Positions 19,001 through 26,275 of a stretch of DNA of 64,000 bases are shown piece after piece. The notes beneath the pieces are model-generated. The model worked only from the letters and a program-made list of their open reading frames with translations, made no database searches and was not told the DNA's origin. The DNA is from Gimesia aquarii (GTDB lineage Bacteria; Planctomycetota; Planctomycetia; Planctomycetales; Planctomycetaceae): NCBI RefSeq assembly GCF_007748175.1, contig NZ_CP037422.1, positions 62,001-126,000 on the forward strand. The letters run 5' to 3'. Positions within the stretch are counted from its first letter, which is position 1. Every line of letters starts with the position of its first letter. Position numbers and translations under genes: made by a program.

Positions 19001-19831
19001 CTGGCTCCCGTGATACGCCTGGATGTCAAACCTGCAGCGCTCGTACTCGAACGAGGAGCCGTCATTCAGAATTTTCAATTCACGCCTGAGATGACTCGCA
19101 ATTCCCTACGCTTCGTCGCACCGATGCTGGCCAATAGCACGAGCATTCAGGGACAATTTTCCCTGAATCAGGATTTCGCCATCATTCCAATCAACAACCC
19201 TTCAGAAGGAGAAGCCAGAGGCACATTCATCGTAAAGTCAGCTCGTGTACGACCAGGTCCACTGCTTGACGAGCTCTCGGAGAAGATCACTCAGATTCTT
19301 GCCATTGTCAAACTCAATCGACCTGGAGGTATACTCGCCCCGGATTCGGTACTGGTCCAGGTTGACAATCAAGTGGTTCAGTATCACATGGTTGAAGGTC
19401 GCGTTTATCATTCCCCATTCGAAGTTCAGATGAAAGGTGTGACTGTCAAGACGACTGGTTCGGTGGGACTGGATGAATCGCTCGACTTGATTGCCGAAGT
19501 TGGATTTACAAATCTGCTTAGAGAAGACAGTGGAAAACCAGTCCTCAAATCGCTTCTCGGTCGCCCTTTACGATTGCCCATTAAAGGGACTTTGAAGAAG
19601 CCGAAGATCGATATGCGTCAGGTCGGTAATTATGCCAAACAGATGGGTGTGAATGCGCTCGATGCCGTATTAGGAAGCGGATTTGGACAACAGCTTCAAG
19701 GTCTGTTTCCCGAACGAACGCCGGAAGAAATGGAGCGAATTCAAAAAGAACGCGAAGCGCGCAAAAAAGAACGGGATAAACGTCGCGAACTAAAACGACT
19801 GGAACGTCTCAAACGCAAACAGGGCTTATGA
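16019..19831 (+). CDS. AsmA/TamB-like membrane-anchored giant protein
   Basis: A 1270-residue protein. One N-terminal membrane helix (about residues 26-46, ILFVLFLGLCVLIWFAPLIV) is followed by a long beta-rich periplasmic region. Its start resembles AsmA-type proteins (LKNSILPRILKHYPGEISTGEVSLGWTQPAIFQNVALQD). The end (about 1060-1215) resembles an AsmA-C-like segment: MLANSTSIQGQFSLNQDFA, RGTFIVKSARVRPGPLLDEL, KTTGSVGLDESLDLIAEVGF, RPLRLPIKGTLKKPKIDM. A charged tail from about 1232 (EEMERIQKEREARKKERDKR) is probably a coiled coil. AsmA-like proteins are thought to bridge inner and outer membranes and move phospholipids. That fits an outer-membrane-bearing planctomycete, but the role is inferred. 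ATG at 16019. Confidence 0.82.
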   Translation: MAQSDTTKQQASPKNEKAQRGSSGRILFVLFLGLCVLIWFAPLIVSRTSLKNSILPRILKHYPGEISTGEVSLGWTQPAIFQNVALQDFEGRDIARIRQIKTQKTLWDLALDRKHVGEIDIEGVTSLTYVDDQGIANRDLLTAILNKGTKEHPEGEPGQEGSTSSGSQQSMKLRLTDLDLIVVKPDSEEVPYLTGMQVTVTKPELRTEPVLVEGNWEQPSAENEDLKNPAEIAFIVSFVNAGEADQSRSGSLKFKTRFFDLNHLTPLVSALSPGAKINGISNSNLQVKWSGTKEEPRFAVKGDWEAAPLQFSAPEWIGDDEIDTEYAKGNIDALAANGVLHFKDAHAHSQLGNLTLKGSLNWADLQNESKREKLAGFLNSRMKFSGNLDLAEAARQLPQTIHLKPGMEITSGTIDFEISNHDPDQAEKTAETIWMVGLKTSDLTGRNQGREIRWEQPMSLLMQIAKEPESYEIQSLRCQSDFLKLSGTGNGNHLAINLEANLDQLSRHLDQFFDLQAVSLQGKMNGEIGFEIKDQAWETRSYLNFDNLQMALPDRRDWREPNLKLTVEGAGKNDPEQIHVDRFIVTLIAAEDAFQAKLEQPTTINRNREASIEEQLLPFKIQLKGKLASWADRVRPLSKQDLQLGGEVQFASSVSISDQYIVHEDTNINLTDARIYTPTLWIDEPRAAITTSGSWNRLQRTLKASLFSYRSTTINVNGKELEVQLPNAEIKTPSFMGSLAFNGNLHQISQWFQNPAEPAAQKYYGALTGQANVVVTEEARLANWRTTIADFAIEAPVKENSNPQKKVVFSQRNPGWAISWQEPEVRIEGDTLQDLKSDTLTLNQMSVQSEMLDLAAKGEIREFSTRKQVRLTGEVTYDWQNLTPLLRSKLGPDVDIVGRETRPFTLNGPLGSSESDQLQNVSFNVRPRPLLPDTRPLFTPTDQYNDLRGEAGIGWDKANIRGLTSGKTNIEARIENGQIRFSPLNMQVSGGQFTLAPVIRLDVKPAALVLERGAVIQNFQFTPEMTRNSLRFVAPMLANSTSIQGQFSLNQDFAIIPINNPSEGEARGTFIVKSARVRPGPLLDELSEKITQILAIVKLNRPGGILAPDSVLVQVDNQVVQYHMVEGRVYHSPFEVQMKGVTVKTTGSVGLDESLDLIAEVGFTNLLREDSGKPVLKSLLGRPLRLPIKGTLKKPKIDMRQVGNYAKQMGVNALDAVLGSGFGQQLQGLFPERTPEEMERIQKEREARKKERDKRRELKRLERLKRKQGL

Positions 19832-19857
19832 TTCCCTCTGATTCACGAGATATCTGT

Positions 19858-19922
19858 GCGGAATAACGCTAGCCACCGGTCACAAAAATGATTTACAATA
19901 CCGGCGGCTAGCGCCGTACCGC
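19858..19922. repeat. REP-like 65-bp hairpin repeat, copy 1
   Basis: An imperfect inverted repeat with 23-base arms (5 mismatches) around a 19-base spacer. The conserved core is CGCTAGCC...CCGGT on the left and ACCGG...GGCTAGCG on the right. It is a near-identical direct copy of the element at 20478-20542, and the two bracket a REP-associated transposase. Copy 1 ends 23 bases before the transposase start. Confidence 0.85.
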
Positions 19923-19945
19923 TCACGTATTTGGTAGTGAGTTGA

Positions 19946-20428
19946 ATGATGAATGACCCATTCACGTATTTCATTACATGGACTACCTACGGGACATGGC
20001 TTCCCGGGGATCAACGTGGATGGAGAAAAACGAGTAAAGGCAATCAACAACCTCAGCCTTTGCTTGAAGAATGGAGTCGAAATCAAATGAACGAACCACC
20101 CGTTCTATTGAATCAACTCCAGCGTAACAAAGTAGAAACAGTTTGTTATGAACATGCCCAAATTCGTGGCTGGCTAGTACATGCTATCAATGTACGTTCC
20201 AATCATATTCATGTAGTTGTTACTGCTAATTTGGCACCGAAAAAAATTCGTGATCAATTTAAGGCAAATGCAACACGTGTTTTACGTCAACATCCGGACC
20301 CTGTAAAAAGTGGAAAAGTATGGACGCGAGGAAGAGACATTCAGATTGTAGATGCAGGAGAGAACAGCCTGGAACGTGTTATAGTCTACATCGATGAACC
20401 ACAAGACCGAAAAAATCGCGACAAATGA
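19946..20428 (+). CDS. REP-associated tyrosine transposase (RAYT, Y1/HUH family)
   Basis: A 160-residue protein of the TnpA_REP/IS200-like Y1 family. The N-terminal YFITWTTYGTWLPGDQRGWR is the usual opening. The HUH metal-binding motif is NHIHVVV (His87 and His89), and the catalytic tyrosine is probably Tyr148 in RVIVYIDEPQD (usual YI..NP). The length equals that of short RAYTs. RAYTs nick and join single-stranded REP hairpins and can spread them through a genome. Here the gene sits exactly between two copies of a 65-bp hairpin, which supports the pairing. All key residues are present, so it may be active. Confidence 0.93.
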   Translation: MMNDPFTYFITWTTYGTWLPGDQRGWRKTSKGNQQPQPLLEEWSRNQMNEPPVLLNQLQRNKVETVCYEHAQIRGWLVHAINVRSNHIHVVVTANLAPKKIRDQFKANATRVLRQHPDPVKSGKVWTRGRDIQIVDAGENSLERVIVYIDEPQDRKNRDK

Positions 20429-20477
20429 GTGTCAGGTCAGGGTGATTGTCTCGTAAATTTGATAAGCCAGTATCTAA

Positions 20478-20542
20478 GCGGCACGGCGCTAGCCACTGGT
20501 CACAAATATGATTCGCAACACCGGCGGCTAGCGCCATGCCGC
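20478..20542. repeat. REP-like 65-bp hairpin repeat, copy 2
   Basis: The same element as copy 1 in the same orientation: GCGG...GGCGCTAGCC, a 19-base spacer starting CACAAATATGATT, then ACCGGCGGCTAGCGCC...CCGC. The arms pair with only 3 mismatches in 23, better than copy 1. It lies 49 bases after the transposase stop. Confidence 0.85.
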
Positions 20543-20585
20543 TCAAAGAGATGAAAATTTTCTAGAACGATTGCACGTTTCTTTT

Positions 20586-21941
20586 TTACCGAGTCAGAAC
20601 TTCGCTCAACTCTCCCATCATTTCTTTCGAGCGGGTATTGACTGTGTGCATGGCTCGATTGACTTTGGATTTTGCCAGTTTTGGTTTGGCGTCGATTTTT
20701 AACAGCGCTGTTGTGAATTGTGACGCGGGATCAGCGTCGATATCGAATAACCATTCGGAGATGCCAATGTCGCGAAACATCCAGCGTTTCAGGCCGTGGC
20801 GGGGGCTGGCCAGATGCATTGTCGGTGTGCCCATGGCGAGGGCGATGATGCAGGAATGAGGTTCCATCGAGACGACGGCGATGGCCTGGGAATAAACTGA
20901 GGCGGCTTCGTCAACATTCCAGAACGGATCGCGGTTGACAACGTATGGCTTCACGTCTTCGGGAAGTTTGTCCAGAATCATCGTTTTTGCATGGATGATT
21001 TCTTTATTGACTTCAGGGGCCAGAAGTACTTTCTTACCGCTCTTGCGAACCCAGTCGGTGATGAGTTCACGAAGCTTTTTTGTCCAGAGTTCATTCTGTG
21101 CGAGGTCTGCTTTGCTCGGTTTGGTGGGGTTCATCACAGTTCCCTTCTTCGCTCCAATTTTGGGCGTATTGCTGCGGAGAGTGACAGTGATAAATTCTTT
21201 GGGTGCCAGGTCGTGGGCTTTGAGGTAGGCGTTGGCTTTTTCATCGTCGCGAACATCAATGCCAAAACAGCCGTCCGGCCCGAACGCAAGCGACGGGGAT
21301 GTAACACCAATTTTACGAAGGTAATAGAACGATTCCACATCGCGAGTATAAATGGCCGCGGCGCGGGATAGCAGCTTACTCATTTCGTCTTCCTGTTCGG
21401 GAGCAAAGCCATCGAAGGATTGACCGTACAGACAGAATGGCTTGTTCGTCGCGGTGCAGGCTTCAATCACATAGGTCGGGGGTTTCCAGAATTGGTTGAA
21501 GTGCATGCCGGAATTGTAGAGAAAGAGGTCGCTTTCATCGAAGGCTTTCTGAAATTCCGGATTGTTGGCTTTGCCGCGTGAGTTGAGTCTGCCTTGTACG
21601 ATTTGCACATTAGGAAAACGTTTCTGGAGCATGGCAGTGACATCGTCTGTTGTCTTATGTAACCAGAGAATGACTTTGACGTCTGGCAAATATGTTTCCA
21701 GGTAACGGAGTGTGCCGGGTGTATGCCCGATATCTCCGATGTTGACAGTTTGCCATCCGGAGCGGATCAGAATGGTTTTTTGTTTGGGTTCGGCTGCCTG
21801 GGTTGATGAGAACAATAGCAGGAGTGCGAACAGAGTATAAAAGAGACGACGATGGATTGCAGTCAGGTCAAACACGGGAAGGATACTCCAGGTGGGATAG
21901 CTTTGGTGAAGAACTTTGAAGTCAGCGTATGTACTTATCAT
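20586..21941 (-). CDS. Exported polysaccharide pyruvyl transferase-like protein
   Basis: Up to 451 residues. From about residue 57, the sequence KTILIRSGWQTVNIGDIGHTPGTLRYL has the start of the polysaccharide pyruvyl transferase fold (a Rossmann-like strand with an N.GD loop). LFLYNSGMHF, CLYGQSFDGF, AIYTRDVESFYYLRKIGV, FGPDGCFGIDV and AIAVVSMEPHSCIIALAMGTPTMHL follow the same family. A hydrophobic stretch (FYTLFALLLLFSSTQA) before it is a signal peptide, which is unusual for this normally cytoplasmic enzyme. A GTG at 21875 preceded by GGAG would give a standard signal peptide, so the true start may be there instead of ATG at 21941. The function (transferase or lectin-like) is uncertain. Confidence 0.78.
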   Translation of the reverse strand: MISTYADFKVLHQSYPTWSILPVFDLTAIHRRLFYTLFALLLLFSSTQAAEPKQKTILIRSGWQTVNIGDIGHTPGTLRYLETYLPDVKVILWLHKTTDDVTAMLQKRFPNVQIVQGRLNSRGKANNPEFQKAFDESDLFLYNSGMHFNQFWKPPTYVIEACTATNKPFCLYGQSFDGFAPEQEDEMSKLLSRAAAIYTRDVESFYYLRKIGVTSPSLAFGPDGCFGIDVRDDEKANAYLKAHDLAPKEFITVTLRSNTPKIGAKKGTVMNPTKPSKADLAQNELWTKKLRELITDWVRKSGKKVLLAPEVNKEIIHAKTMILDKLPEDVKPYVVNRDPFWNVDEAASVYSQAIAVVSMEPHSCIIALAMGTPTMHLASPRHGLKRWMFRDIGISEWLFDIDADPASQFTTALLKIDAKPKLAKSKVNRAMHTVNTRSKEMMGELSEVLTR

Positions 21942-22518
21942 ATCTGGTGTGTGGACCTGTGAAAAATCATTCTCACTTTTTTAAGTTTGTTTTTTAGGAG
22001 ATAAACGCTACCTGATTTGTTGAATTGCGTGTTGCATGTTCATCTCAGCAGACTTAGTTATATGGCATACAATCTCTCTGAGTTTGTATGGAGATTTTTT
22101 CATCCCAATTGGGTAATACGGGATCGCAGCGGATGAATATTCTACTACTTTTTTACTTGTTCCAGATTGGCTTACCCCATGATGCGAATCGGCGTAAGCC
22201 AGTCAAGCGATCTTCAATTGACTTATGCGCGTTATTGTCTCGAAGATGGTACTTGAGTGACAAGATATGTATTAAAACAATGCAAATCAAAGGTTGAAAA
22301 GTAGTGCTCAAGGAGAATCAATGTCAGCAGGGATGTGTGAAATACGGTTTTTTCGCTTGATTTTTATAGTGCAAAAATCAACAGAGGGGCGATGAGTTCA
22401 GCTAAGAAAAAAATGCCCTCGCGCGCGCGACGCAGATCTCAGAGTTTTGCGAAGTGCGACAGGCAGTCTAGTTCATTTTATTCATTGATGAGAAAAGTAT
22501 CCTAATGAAGATGTAGAA
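21942..22518. other. Intergenic region
   Basis: About 580 bases between two minus-strand genes. A plus-strand frame of 69 codons at 22088 has no ribosome site and no family. An alternating GC run (near 22420-22430) is noted. I find no RNA gene or clear terminator. Confidence 0.3.
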
Positions 22519-25500
22519 CTAACTGATGCCATATTTTTTGAGCTTGCTGAAATAAGTACTGCGCGGCATACCCAGCATGCGGGCAGCCTGTGCTTTGTTG
22601 CCTCGACATTCTGATAATGCCATTCTCAATTTTTCAGGTTCGGATAGGTTGTCATCGAGCTGGTTTTGACTGCCGGGGAAGGTGATGACTTCCACGTCAG
22701 ACAAGGGGAGTCGGCGCGTTGTTTCTGATACCACTGGTTTGGTTTCGATGACGCGGGTTGGTAATCGTTTTTTTCCTTCTATTAAATCTGCGGGCAAGTC
22801 TTTGAGCGTGATGACTTCTTCTTCAGCAAGAACGACAGCACGCTCGATGACATTTTCCAACTGACGAATATTTCCAGGCCAGTGGGCACGTTCGAGGACT
22901 TCAATGGCGTCAGGATCGATGTGAGTGATCCGTTTGCCGATACGATGTGCAGTGCGTTGGAGAAAGTAAAACGCGAGTTCAAAAATATCTTCACGTCGTT
23001 CCCTTAAAGGGGGAAGCGTGATACTGATGACGTTGAGACGATAATACAAATCTTCTCTAAACAAGCCTTCGTTAATTCGTTTTTCCAGATTTTGGTGAGT
23101 TGCAGTGATGAGACGAACATCTACATGGATCGTTTCCGATCCACCAACTCGTTCGAATGCACGTTCCTGCAAGACACGTAAGAGTTTGACCTGGGTATCG
23201 AGTGAAATATCACCAATCTCATCAAGGAATAACGTCCCTCCATGCGCCATTTCAAAGCGACCGATTCGATCTTCGTGTGCGCCGGTAAAAGCACCTTTTT
23301 TATGACCGAATAATTCACTTTCTAACAAGCTAGGAGAAAGTGCGGCACAATTGACTCGCACAAGCGGGCTTTCGCGTCTGCCACTATTTTCATGAACGGC
23401 TTGTGCCAGGAGTTCCTTACCGGTCCCACTTTCGCCTCGGATGAAAACCGTTGATTCAGAATTAGCCACTTTGCGGACCGTTTCCATGACCGCGCGAATA
23501 GCCGGACTGTTGCCTTTAATCAGCCCACGCTGGATATCGTGAGTCGTAGCGCTACGCTCGGAAATCTCTTGTGAATTGGTTAACTCAGACTGCAAGATCG
23601 ATACGAGCCTGCGTTGATCATCAATCTTTTCGACTTTGATTCTCATTTCTTCATTGAGACGTCGCAGGTCTTGATGGATTTTTGTGCTGTGTAGCGCGAT
23701 GCTGGTTATCTGCCCCATGGCGTTCAAAAATGTGAGATCTTCAGCAGAGTAGGGGCTACCCGATACTCGTTGGCCCAGCGCTACGAATCCGGCAAATTCT
23801 CCATCTAACTCAAGATTGTAAATGAAATCAAATCCCAGCAAACGCAACAAATGTTGCGCTGGAGAGACTTCTTTTAAAAGACCAGTTGCAATGCGCTGGA
23901 AAGCGAGTTCGCCTTCCAGAGCTTCCAGCAGTTCAGAATTGCAGGGAACCGTTGAAGGTGCATTTTCGATTTGAAAACCGGTCAGTAATTCGAACTGCGT
24001 ACGATCGGGGTTGAGTAAATAAATAGCGGCATTTTTTACCTGGAGCACTTCACGACAGGATGTGAGCATTCGATCGGCAATGGATCGTTGATCGCCTAGC
24101 CGTCCGACTGCACGATTCATACGTTTTAACGCTTTATCAAGCTGATATTTCTGTCGGAAGAAACGTCGGTCAATGAAACGTTGAATTCGGTCGCGAGACC
24201 ATAACAACAGAGAAATGGCAAGTAACATCACCAGGAATACAGACACAGCCTGATTTGTACTGGGGGCTCGATTCAATTGTGTGCCTAGAAGTGAACCGAG
24301 AGAGATCACAGTGGCGTAGACGATTGAGATACCCGCACTCACCACATAAAACAACATACCCCGGCTGATAATCTGTTCGATCAACATGAGTCGATATCGA
24401 ATGATTCCCACGACGAAGGCAACCATAAAGGAAACGCTTGCCAGAAACATCGGAATTCCCGCACCGCCCAGAGCAAACTGAGTGCGGTCAAATTCAGCCA
24501 GGTAAAGTGAATATCCAACGGGGATTGTTGAGATCAATCCGGCGAGGGCGATCCATTTCAACTGGTTTCGTTCGTAGGCATTCTGGCTTTTGAGATAACC
24601 ATAAAATAATGCTGCAAGAGTGGCGAGATAATAGAGCCCGGCAATACTGATATAAGCATAAACGGTCCAACGCAGAACATAAACGACTTGAATCACATGT
24701 TGCGGATATTCGATGGGAGTCGATTCATTGTCGCCAATATTCGAAGTACTCCACAAATATGTCAGGCATCCTACGAGCAGGAGGGTTGTGGCAACCGGGA
24801 TTGAGTAAACAGTGCGGAGTAAACCGATAGGGTGCTGTGCTAACCAGGGGATCACGCGAGGATAAGTAATAAAAAAGTGAAGTGTAATCGCAGGGATTAG
24901 TACGGCTGCAATTACAAAGGGAACATTGAGAGCCAGAGTTCCCGCGATAATCCACCAGTTGTACCCGCCAATAAAGGCGACAAGTGTGATAGTTCCCATG
25001 ATAAAAAAGATACGTGTTGTCCGGTCAAAAGGGCGCATCCAAAATGCAAATGCTCCAATTGCCAGGATCACAATTTCCAGCGAAAACCAAAGTAGTGAAA
25101 TGGCAACATCCGCTGCTGGGATGGATTGGATTTTTATCCAGGCAGATCTGGCCAGCTTCTGTTCAGTACTCCAATACTCAATTTTGATATACCGGCCGCT
25201 ATCTTGAATTTCGACCATAAATGGAACATCGAGTTCTGAAGGGTCTGAATTGGGTTGCAACTGACCGCCTGGAGGGAGGTCGATGCTCCTTAATTCGTTG
25301 AGTGTTTGTGAGAAATCAAGGAATGTCCGAATAGGCTCATTGCCGATTTTGGTAAGAATATCGGTTGCTTTTGGAGCAGGTGCAGAGCCGGTTTTTTCAA
25401 TTCCCGGAGTTGCTTTGATTTCGATTCCTGCAGGAACGGATTGTCCTGGTCCCGCTTCGACACTATCCAACATGGCTCGCAGACGAAGATCAGGACTGGT

Positions 25501-25593
25501 GGTTACGAAGCCTAAAACGATCACGCTGTAGATGATGGCCAAAATACCGCATGTGAATAAAACAGCTCGTTCTAGAATCCCTTGTTTATTCAT
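22519..25593 (-). CDS. Membrane-bound sigma-54-dependent activator (PDZ-like/7TM-like sensor, GAF, AAA+, Fis HTH)
   Basis: A 1024-residue enhancer-binding protein. Order: a TM helix (about 10-32); a PDZ-like extracytoplasmic part (about 60-150, including ATDILTKIGNEPIRTFLDF); a membrane block of about eight helices (about 165-460); a GAF-like domain (about 500-660); a coiled linker; a sigma-54 AAA+ domain with Walker A GESGTGKE, the sigma-contact loop GAFTGA, Walker B GTLFLDEIGD and arginine-finger region FREDLYYRLNV; and a C-terminal Fis-type HTH (NKAQAARMLGMPRSTYFSKLKKYG). All catalytic motifs are intact, so it should activate sigma-54 RNA polymerase in response to a membrane or extracytoplasmic signal. 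Its upstream region holds two perfect dyads and a sigma-54-type promoter facing away from it, suggesting a dedicated local target. Confidence 0.94.
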   Translation of the reverse strand: MNKQGILERAVLFTCGILAIIYSVIVLGFVTTSPDLRLRAMLDSVEAGPGQSVPAGIEIKATPGIEKTGSAPAPKATDILTKIGNEPIRTFLDFSQTLNELRSIDLPPGGQLQPNSDPSELDVPFMVEIQDSGRYIKIEYWSTEQKLARSAWIKIQSIPAADVAISLLWFSLEIVILAIGAFAFWMRPFDRTTRIFFIMGTITLVAFIGGYNWWIIAGTLALNVPFVIAAVLIPAITLHFFITYPRVIPWLAQHPIGLLRTVYSIPVATTLLLVGCLTYLWSTSNIGDNESTPIEYPQHVIQVVYVLRWTVYAYISIAGLYYLATLAALFYGYLKSQNAYERNQLKWIALAGLISTIPVGYSLYLAEFDRTQFALGGAGIPMFLASVSFMVAFVVGIIRYRLMLIEQIISRGMLFYVVSAGISIVYATVISLGSLLGTQLNRAPSTNQAVSVFLVMLLAISLLLWSRDRIQRFIDRRFFRQKYQLDKALKRMNRAVGRLGDQRSIADRMLTSCREVLQVKNAAIYLLNPDRTQFELLTGFQIENAPSTVPCNSELLEALEGELAFQRIATGLLKEVSPAQHLLRLLGFDFIYNLELDGEFAGFVALGQRVSGSPYSAEDLTFLNAMGQITSIALHSTKIHQDLRRLNEEMRIKVEKIDDQRRLVSILQSELTNSQEISERSATTHDIQRGLIKGNSPAIRAVMETVRKVANSESTVFIRGESGTGKELLAQAVHENSGRRESPLVRVNCAALSPSLLESELFGHKKGAFTGAHEDRIGRFEMAHGGTLFLDEIGDISLDTQVKLLRVLQERAFERVGGSETIHVDVRLITATHQNLEKRINEGLFREDLYYRLNVISITLPPLRERREDIFELAFYFLQRTAHRIGKRITHIDPDAIEVLERAHWPGNIRQLENVIERAVVLAEEEVITLKDLPADLIEGKKRLPTRVIETKPVVSETTRRLPLSDVEVITFPGSQNQLDDNLSEPEKLRMALSECRGNKAQAARMLGMPRSTYFSKLKKYGIS

Positions 25594-25661
25594 AGCTCTT
25601 CATTCCAGAACCGAATTTCGCTGTCTCTAAACGAAATAACGGAAAGTGTTGAACTCCAAAA

Positions 25662-25683
25662 CAGCGCCGATTTTTCGGCGCTG
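25662..25683. promoter_or_regulatory. Perfect inverted repeat A, candidate activator-binding site
   Basis: Nine-base arms CAGCGCCGA and TCGGCGCTG are separated by TTTT. They share the heptamer TCGGCGC with dyad B. The site is about 70 bases upstream of the activator gene start and about 200 bases upstream of the sigma-54-type promoter, the usual range for an enhancer of an NtrC-type protein. It could instead be a hairpin in the activator mRNA leader. Confidence 0.6.
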
Positions 25684-25710
25684 ATACGCATTGGCTATCA
25701 ACAATAGAGC

Positions 25711-25726
25711 ATTTCGGCGCCGAAAT
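25711..25726. promoter_or_regulatory. Perfect palindrome B, candidate activator-binding site
   Basis: ATTTCGGCGCCGAAAT is a 16-base perfect palindrome carrying the same TCGGCGC heptamer on both strands as dyad A. The centres of the two sites are about 46 bases apart, roughly four helical turns, which fits cooperative binding on one DNA face. Confidence 0.6.
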
Positions 25727-25879
25727 TTCAAGTATGAGTATAAAAATCGTCGAAACGGAACACATCCTATATTATCTAAGTTATTAAAAACAAAGACGAA
25801 TCTGAGAGTTCAACGTTTTATCCAACATATTTGAACAAAAATTTGAAGATATGAGGGCAAGAGCTTAAAACGACAGGGA

Positions 25880-25896
25880 TTGGCACAGAGTATGCT
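25880..25896 (+). promoter_or_regulatory. Candidate sigma-54 (-24/-12) promoter
   Basis: TTGGCACAGAGTATGCT matches the sigma-54 consensus: a perfect -24 box (TTGGCAC), the obligatory GG and GC pairs exactly 10 bases apart, and a -12 box differing by one base (ATGCT for TTGCT). It points right, away from the sigma-54 activator gene. No plus-strand gene of normal size follows; the next gene is on the minus strand. Transcription would begin near 25907. Confidence 0.6.
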
Positions 25897-25969
25897 ATAA
25901 GTCTTTATAGAAAGTGTTATTTCAGTCAAGAAACGGAGTTTACAGGTTCATTCAGAACCGTGATTGTGA

Positions 25970-26083
25970 ATGCTTTCTGAACCCAGCCTGGCCCTTAAAA
26001 AGGAATTTGGTCTGGACGGACATTCTCCAGATGGTCCCCCTGATTTGCGAGTTCTGACCCAGCCTGCTTATCAGTTTCTGTGA
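25970..26083 (+). CDS. Possible 37-residue micro-ORF downstream of the sigma-54 promoter
   Basis: An ATG at 25970 opens a 37-codon frame ending TGA at 26081-26083, with peptide MLSEPSLALKKEFGLDGHSP then DGPPDLRVLTQPAYQFL. No good ribosome binding site precedes it (only GTGATTGTGA), and no homologue is known to me. It is listed because it fills the predicted transcript, but chance is a fair explanation. Confidence 0.25.
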   Translation: MLSEPSLALKKEFGLDGHSPDGPPDLRVLTQPAYQFL

Positions 26084-26133
26084 AGTGCATAAAATAATTT
26101 TTTCCGTCCACAATTCACCGCCTTTTTAAGGGC
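25991..26133 (+). ncRNA. Candidate structured sigma-54-dependent transcript with long inverted repeat
   Basis: A perfect 13-base inverted repeat (GCCCTTAAAAAGG at 25991-26003; CCTTTTTAAGGGC at 26121-26133) encloses a second 8-base repeat (TGGACGGA at 26013-26020; TCCGTCCA at 26103-26110), so the ends can fold into one long interrupted stem. The right arm runs into CTTTCTTTATG, which resembles a terminator tail. A competing stem (GCATAAA 26087-26093 with TTTATGC 26138-26144) is mutually exclusive with it. An upstream hairpin GGTTC/GAACC is at 25945-25959. The segment lies directly downstream of the sigma-54-type promoter. A mobile-element (MITE) origin is the main alternative, but no target-site duplication is visible. 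Confidence 0.45.
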
Positions 26134-26275
26134 TTTCTTTATGCGCTGAATGATAGCCTTGAGTGACTATTGCTGATTGCAAGTTTTCAACCTGATGGAA
26201 ATGTCCACTTAAGTTGGATGAGATCATTTTTCTTTAAGGAGGACGAATAGTCTTGAGGTCCCCAAGCTCCATCAC

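Larger units (their letters stand above)
25594..26275. other. Long regulatory intergenic region upstream of the sigma-54 activator
   Basis: About 680 bases between the activator gene and the convergently placed end of the methyltransferase gene. It contains dyads A and B, the sigma-54-type promoter, the inverted-repeat transcript and the micro-ORF listed separately. Beyond 26145 I see nothing further. Confidence 0.6.

Noticed and set aside
22088-22297. 69-codon plus-strand ORF
   Set aside because: No ribosome site and no similarity to known families; expected by chance in a 580-base gap.
22418-22432. Alternating GC run (possible Z-DNA)
   Set aside because: Only about 10 bases long, with no associated structure or gene feature.
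25991-26133. Interpretation of the long inverted repeat as a MITE
   Set aside because: No target-site duplication at the ends and no related transposase in the window; kept only as an alternative to an RNA.
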